Below are positions 59,944 to 64,000 of a stretch of 64,000 nt of DNA, piece by piece; positions within the stretch are counted from its first letter, which is position 1; every line of letters begins with the position of its first letter. The stretch spans positions 124,001 to 188,000 of the forward strand of contig CAWHYG010000015.1 of the NCBI GenBank assembly GCA_963833505.1, written 5' to 3'. The notes under the pieces are model-generated. The model was not told the origin of the DNA, searched no databases, and saw only the letters and a list, made by a program, of their open reading frames with translations. Both the position numbers and the translations under genes were made by a program. Source of the DNA: CAWHYG01 sp963833505 (GTDB lineage Bacteria; Eisenbacteria; RBG-16-71-46; CAIMUX01).

Positions 59944-62229
59944 ATGATCCGTTGCCATCGACCGTCCATCCTGATCCTTGCCGTCGTCCTCCTGCTGGGC
60001 TCGGCGGCCGGCGCCGCGATCGCGGCTTCCGATACCTCCCAGTTCTGGACCGACGTCTCGCCGGCTTCGATCGCCCCCGCGGGACTGCGTCTGACCATCC
60101 CGGACCACTTCCGGGCCTTGGAAGTTGATCACGATGCGTTGGCCTACTTTCTTTCCTTGGTTCCGCTCGAGCGCACTCCGGAAGCGACCTACCCGTCGGT
60201 GATCGCCCTTCCGCTTCCGCAGGGCGGATTCGGGCGCTTCGCCATCGTGGAGTCCCCGGTCATGGCGCCGGCGCTTCAGGCGCGCTATCCCGACATCCGG
60301 ACCTACGGCGGGTACGGGCTGGATGATCGCACGGCGACCTGTCGCCTCGACCTGACGCCCGTCGGATTCCATGCCCTCATCCTCGGGTCGGACTATTCGA
60401 TCTACATCGATCCCTACCAGCGCGGCGACGTCATCCACTACCAGAGCTACTTCCGGAAGGACCTGACCAGCCCGAAGGAGCTGGGCGGCTGCACCGTCCT
60501 GGATCCGGACCACATGTCGGAGCAGATCCACCGGTGGATGCAGCAGAACCCAGAGGCCGGGTCGGGCACGCAGCTCAGGACCTACCGTCTGGCCCTGGCG
60601 GCCGACGGCGAGTACACGATCTTCCAGGGAGGCACGATCCCGCTCGCGCTCGCCGCCATGACCACCTCCATGAACCGCGTGGACGGCGTCTACCTGAAGG
60701 ACCTGTCCATCTTCATGCAGATGATCCCCAACGAGGACTTGATCATCTACACCAACCCGAACACCGATCCGTACACCAACAACAACGGCGAGCAGATGCT
60801 GGGTCAGAATCAGGCCAACCTCGACGCCGTCATCGGCAACGCCAATTATGACGTCGGCCACGTCTTCTCCACCGGAGGCGGCGGCATCTCAGGGCTGGGC
60901 GTCGTCTGCCGGACGGGCCAGAAGGCCCAGAGCGTCACCGGGTCTCTCCAACCGACCGGAGACGGCTTCGACATCGATTACGTGGCGCACGAGATGGGCC
61001 ACGAGTTCGGCGCCAACCACACCTTCAACAGCGACTTCGGAAGCTGCGGCGGGGGCAACCGGAACGCCTCGACCGCCTACGAGCCGGGCAGCGGCTCCAC
61101 CATCATGGCCTACGCCGGAATCTGCGGCGAGGACAACCTCCAGCAGCACAGCGACGACTATTTCCACTGGATCAGCATCCAGGAGATCACCGCCTACAGC
61201 CAGCAGGGCTACGGCAACAACTGCGCGGTCATCACGCCCACCGGCGTGGTCATTCCGGTCGTGCACTCGCAGGCCGGCGGCTTCACCATCCCGATCGGCA
61301 CGCCCTTCACCCTCAACGCCACCGCCGTCACCAACGGCACCCCGACCTTCTGCTGGGAGGAGTCCGATCTTGGCCCGGCCGGCCATCCCGACTCGCCCAG
61401 CGGCAACGCGCCCATCTTCCGTACGTTCAAGGCCGTGACCAGCGGTGCCCGGACCTTCCCGAAGATCAGCGACATCGTGAACAACCATCACACGATCGGC
61501 GAGCTGCTTCCCACCTATGCCCGCAATCTCACCTTCAAGGTGACGGTCCGGGACACGCAGGCCGGCGGCGTCGGGGTCTCGAACGATGCCATCGCCTTCT
61601 CGGTTGCAGCGGGCGGTCCCTTTCAGGTCACCTATCCGGACACGAGCACCGCGACCTGGCCTGCCACCACGCAGCAGACGGTCACCTGGAACGTGGCCGG
61701 CACCAACACGGCGCCGGTCAGTTGCGCCCACGTCAACATCATGCTCTCGACCGACGGAGGTTTCACCTGGCCGACCACGCTGTTGTCGGGCGCGCCCAAC
61801 AACGGCTCTGCTTTGATCACCGTCCCGAATGCGCCGACCGACTCGGCCCGGGTCATGGTGGCGGCGGCCGACAACGTCTTCTTCGACATCTCGAACCACA
61901 ACTTCACGATCACGGACATCACCGGGGTGAACCCGCCGTCCCTGGCTTCGCCCGGGCTCTCTCTTTCGGCGAACCATCCGAATCCGTTCACTCCGGAGAC
62001 GACGATCAGCTTCCGGATGCCGCAGGCGGGCGAGGCCGCGCTTCGCATCTACGACGCGGCCGGACGGCTCGTGCGCAGCCTGGTCACGGGGCAGATGGGC
62101 GCCGGCGGACATCAGGCTGTCTGGGATGGACTGGATGACTCCGGCCGACCGGTCAGCTCGGGAGTCTATCTGTACAAGTTGAGCGCCCTGGGCACGGATC
62201 TCAAGGGGCAGATGACGCTCATTCGGTAA
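59944..62229 (+). CDS. Secreted reprolysin-like (M12B) metalloprotease with sorting domain
   Basis: This 761-residue protein has RBS GGAAGGAG and a signal peptide ending AAIAAS. After a pro-region (about 30-200) the metalloprotease domain shows DYVAHEMGHEFGANHTF (HExGHxxGxxH zinc motif) and the Met-turn STIMAYAGICG. Beta modules follow (about 420-660), then the C-terminal sorting domain of the Por-secretion type: SANHPNPFTPETTISFRMP, LRIYDAAGRLVRSLV, GGHQAVWDGLDDSGRPVSSG and VYLYKL. This layout is typical of FCB/Eisenbacteria-type secreted proteases exported by a type IX-like route. It would degrade extracellular protein. Confidence 0.93.
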   Translation: MIRCHRPSILILAVVLLLGSAAGAAIAASDTSQFWTDVSPASIAPAGLRLTIPDHFRALEVDHDALAYFLSLVPLERTPEATYPSVIALPLPQGGFGRFAIVESPVMAPALQARYPDIRTYGGYGLDDRTATCRLDLTPVGFHALILGSDYSIYIDPYQRGDVIHYQSYFRKDLTSPKELGGCTVLDPDHMSEQIHRWMQQNPEAGSGTQLRTYRLALAADGEYTIFQGGTIPLALAAMTTSMNRVDGVYLKDLSIFMQMIPNEDLIIYTNPNTDPYTNNNGEQMLGQNQANLDAVIGNANYDVGHVFSTGGGGISGLGVVCRTGQKAQSVTGSLQPTGDGFDIDYVAHEMGHEFGANHTFNSDFGSCGGGNRNASTAYEPGSGSTIMAYAGICGEDNLQQHSDDYFHWISIQEITAYSQQGYGNNCAVITPTGVVIPVVHSQAGGFTIPIGTPFTLNATAVTNGTPTFCWEESDLGPAGHPDSPSGNAPIFRTFKAVTSGARTFPKISDIVNNHHTIGELLPTYARNLTFKVTVRDTQAGGVGVSNDAIAFSVAAGGPFQVTYPDTSTATWPATTQQTVTWNVAGTNTAPVSCAHVNIMLSTDGGFTWPTTLLSGAPNNGSALITVPNAPTDSARVMVAAADNVFFDISNHNFTITDITGVNPPSLASPGLSLSANHPNPFTPETTISFRMPQAGEAALRIYDAAGRLVRSLVTGQMGAGGHQAVWDGLDDSGRPVSSGVYLYKLSALGTDLKGQMTLIR

Positions 62230-62293
62230 CGGCAACCGGCGCCGCGAGCGCCGACCGGGACGAGATCCTCTCTCCCGGACTCAAGGAACGGAC

Positions 62294-62329
62294 ACGGCCC
62301 CGCTCCCGGCTCAACGGGGGCGGGGCCGT
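62294..62329 (+). terminator. GC-rich hairpin after metalloprotease gene
   Basis: ACGGCCCCGC (62294-62303) pairs with GCGGGGCCGT (62320-62329), a 10-bp perfect stem with a 16-nt loop. There is no U-run. The 3' arm and its flank (GGCGGGGCCGTCGA) recur about 60 bp later, making this a small repeat as well. Confidence 0.55.
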
Positions 62330-62443
62330 CGATCACCTTCACCCCGAAGGGGCGCCATGGCCCTGCCGGGACCGCCCAGGGCGGGGCCGTCGAGCGCCTT
62401 CCCCTGACAGGGTGCTGCGCTACGACCCCCATGATCTTCGATG

Positions 62444-63568
62444 TTATCTCGACGCCGTCGATGCGGCTGCAGACTGCGCTCCGGCCAGGCCGCGGCGTCC
62501 GCCGTTCCCTCCCCGTCCGGCCGCCTTCTCCCGTCCGATCATGTACCGGAGCGTAAGAAGCACGAGGACGTTGACGGCGAGCCCCAGCAGCGCCCAGAAC
62601 TGCTCCCGGTAGAAGGCGAACACTTGCGCCAGGAAGATCGAAACCAGAACCGAGCGCTCAAACATCCGGAAGGCCGCCAGGCGGGATCGGGGGATCAGCG
62701 CCATTCCCCAGATGGCCAGGACCGTCGCCAGGACGGTCGCGCCCAGCTCCAGGGTGCCGGCGATGGAGAGGACCTGCAAGCGTTGGGCGAAGATCCGCAG
62801 GATCCGCGCGTTCAGGATCTCCTCCACGGTGGCCCGGTGCACGAGCACGGCGGTGGTGATGAAGATCAGGCTGATTCCCTGCTTGATCACGAAGAACGCG
62901 ACGACAACGCTGTGAAAGCCGGACCGCCCGGCCAGGTGCTCGTAGAAGCCGCGGGTCCAGTGGCGCAGCTTCATGAGAGCCCGGGGGGCCGGGGGCGTGA
63001 TCGTTCCGGCCTGCTGCAGAACGGTGCGCAAAGGCGGCACCAGGGGATCGGACGGATCGCTGGCGTCCAGGTACCCGAGGGCGCGTCTCCGCTCTTCCGG
63101 ATCGAGGTCGTGCAGCACGACCTCCTGCGTTGCCCGGAGGGCGTTCAGCAGGTACTCCCGCGGGCTGAAGGGACGGACCGTCCGGATGGTGCGCACGCCG
63201 ATCAGCACGAGAACAAAGACGACGTAGATCACCGCCACGGCGGGCTGGAAGAAGTAGTTGGTGTCCTTGGTGAGAAACTTCCCCACCTCGTCGATGAACA
63301 GTCCGAAGCCGACGCCCCCGAACACCGCCGCGAGCCGGCCGGACGATCGAGTCAGGAAGGAAAGCTGAATCAAGACGGCGATGGCCAGGAGAAGGCCGCC
63401 CCAGAGCACGTGGGCAATGTGCAAGTGGGCTCCTCCGAGCTGCGGGTACCCGGTCAGGTGCAGCGCGAAGCGCACGGTGAGAAGCGACAGGATGGCGGCG
63501 ATGAAGAAGGTCTCCAAGGTGTTGCCGGCATCGATGTCCCTCAGGAACATCCTGGGCGTGCGGTCCAT
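62444..63568 (-). CDS. Multi-pass membrane protein of unknown function
   Basis: This 374-residue protein starts at ATG 63568 with RBS GGAG. About seven or eight hydrophobic segments are seen: residues 20-38, 50-70, 78-95, 105-125, 225-245, 265-290 and 305-345. A cytoplasmic loop of about 80 residues (EYLLNALRATQEVVLHDLDPEERRRAL) separates the halves. The C-terminus is Arg/Gly/Ala-rich. No family was recognised; it might be a sensor or transport accessory. It is not clearly linked to neighbours. Confidence 0.7.
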   Translation of the reverse strand: MDRTPRMFLRDIDAGNTLETFFIAAILSLLTVRFALHLTGYPQLGGAHLHIAHVLWGGLLLAIAVLIQLSFLTRSSGRLAAVFGGVGFGLFIDEVGKFLTKDTNYFFQPAVAVIYVVFVLVLIGVRTIRTVRPFSPREYLLNALRATQEVVLHDLDPEERRRALGYLDASDPSDPLVPPLRTVLQQAGTITPPAPRALMKLRHWTRGFYEHLAGRSGFHSVVVAFFVIKQGISLIFITTAVLVHRATVEEILNARILRIFAQRLQVLSIAGTLELGATVLATVLAIWGMALIPRSRLAAFRMFERSVLVSIFLAQVFAFYREQFWALLGLAVNVLVLLTLRYMIGREKAAGRGGNGGRRGLAGAQSAAASTASR

Positions 63569-63670
63569 GGCTCAGTCTCCTTCAATCCCCAAAGGTCCAG
63601 GCGCGGATCTCCCGGATGGAGATTAGCAGGTCGAAAGGTCGCGCGGCGTTCCCATGCGACGAAACCCGTC

Positions 63671-63854
63671 TAGCCCGCATTATTCGTGATCGCCCGTCGC
63701 GAGGCACCGGAGATGCCCGTCAGGACAAGGCGCGCGCAGCCCGAACGACGCAGGCATACTCCCTGCAGTATGTCGAGGAGTGAGGGCAAGCGCAACGCAG
63801 TCATGGCGGGCAGATCCGCTGCCGCAGCAGGGGGTTCATGAATAATGCGGTCTA
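63671..63854 (-). mobile_element. Short inverted-repeat element, copy 3 (MITE-like)
   Basis: This 184-bp element is in reverse orientation to the copy at 41084-41266 and almost identical to it. The ends are TAGCCCGCATTATTCGTGA (left) and the complement of TCATGAATAATGCGGTCTA (right). It carries the same internal hairpin (CATACTCCCTGCAGTATG on the plus strand). Confidence 0.85.
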
Positions 63855-63941
63855 GGCTGGCCGTTCGAAGTCCGGATCGGCCCCGGCGCCGGAACCGCCC
63901 CAGATTCAAGCCCATCACCCCCGATCAGGCTTCATGAGAGC

Positions 63942-63970
63942 TTGACCCTCCGGATGGAATCAAGTAGATT
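63942..63970 (+). promoter_or_regulatory. Candidate promoter at right edge
   Basis: TTGACC (63942-63947), 17-bp spacer and TAGATT (63965-63970) point off the right edge toward an unseen gene. Nothing else was recognised in 63855-64000. Confidence 0.4.
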
Positions 63971-64000
63971 GGAATTCGCTTGAATACGCCGGGTCCGAAC

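Overview
This is a GC-rich chromosomal window from a Gram-negative-type bacterium with an outer envelope. It has many lipoproteins, TonB-like and PBP5-like proteins, and two secreted proteins ending in Por-secretion/FlgD-like sorting domains (NHPNPFTPETTI-type). That C-terminal domain, the abundance of hybrid histidine kinases and the Cys-rich and carboxypeptidase-regulatory-like secreted proteins point to an uncultured FCB-group lineage such as Candidatus Eisenbacteria. This placement is inferred; no rRNA or tRNA gene was seen in the window. The genes are ordinary chromosomal ones and there is no prophage or CRISPR array. Mobile DNA is limited to one ISL3-family transposase and three copies of a short inverted-repeat element.

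Layout. 1-2.4 kb: an NtrB/NtrC-like kinase-regulator pair, with the regulator running off the left edge. 2.8-4.3 kb: a YciI protein and a diheme-motif cytochrome with TPR. 4.6-9.8 kb: a coupled operon of a peptide-type solute-binding lipoprotein, a PrsK-like kinase and a PrsR-like sigma54 activator. 10.3-13.5 kb: a secreted sorting-domain protein behind a sigma54-like promoter, a fibre-like secreted protein and the IS. 13.8-18.7 kb: pnp, a lipoprotein, a MntA/HepT toxin-antitoxin pair and a Cys-rich secreted protein. 18.7-24.6 kb: an envelope/glycan group (FemAB-like transferase, radical SAM, two glycosyltransferases). 24.8-32.9 kb: two large hybrid kinases (one frameshifted) around a DUF4142 protein and an Fpg-like glycosylase. 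33-43 kb: squalene/phytoene synthase, Maf, isochorismatase-like hydrolase, two-domain ThyX, two D-Ala-D-Ala carboxypeptidases and a TonB-like protein. 43.4-51.3 kb: sugar epimerase, prolyl oligopeptidase, YbjQ, a streptothricin-acetyltransferase-like GNAT and two GT2 enzymes. 51.6-55 kb: two tandem paralogous lipoproteins. 55.2-59.6 kb: SpoIIE-type phosphatase, hybrid kinase and FIST sensor (a NosP-like sensory pair). 59.9-63.6 kb: secreted reprolysin-like metalloprotease and a membrane protein.

The most unusual signal runs through many genes. Conserved proteins carry lineage-specific low-complexity insertions or tails, and several are visibly recent tandem repeats. Repeat units inside genes are multiples of three (24, 33, 42, 54 bp, with a 48-bp array at a gene start), while an array in a spacer has a 38-39 bp unit. 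The insertions sit in surface loops, domain linkers or termini of kinases, PNPase, Maf, ThyX, squalene synthase, an isochorismatase, a sugar epimerase and glycosyltransferases. This looks like a genome-wide process of repeat birth and decay in coding DNA. It is the best candidate here for something undescribed.
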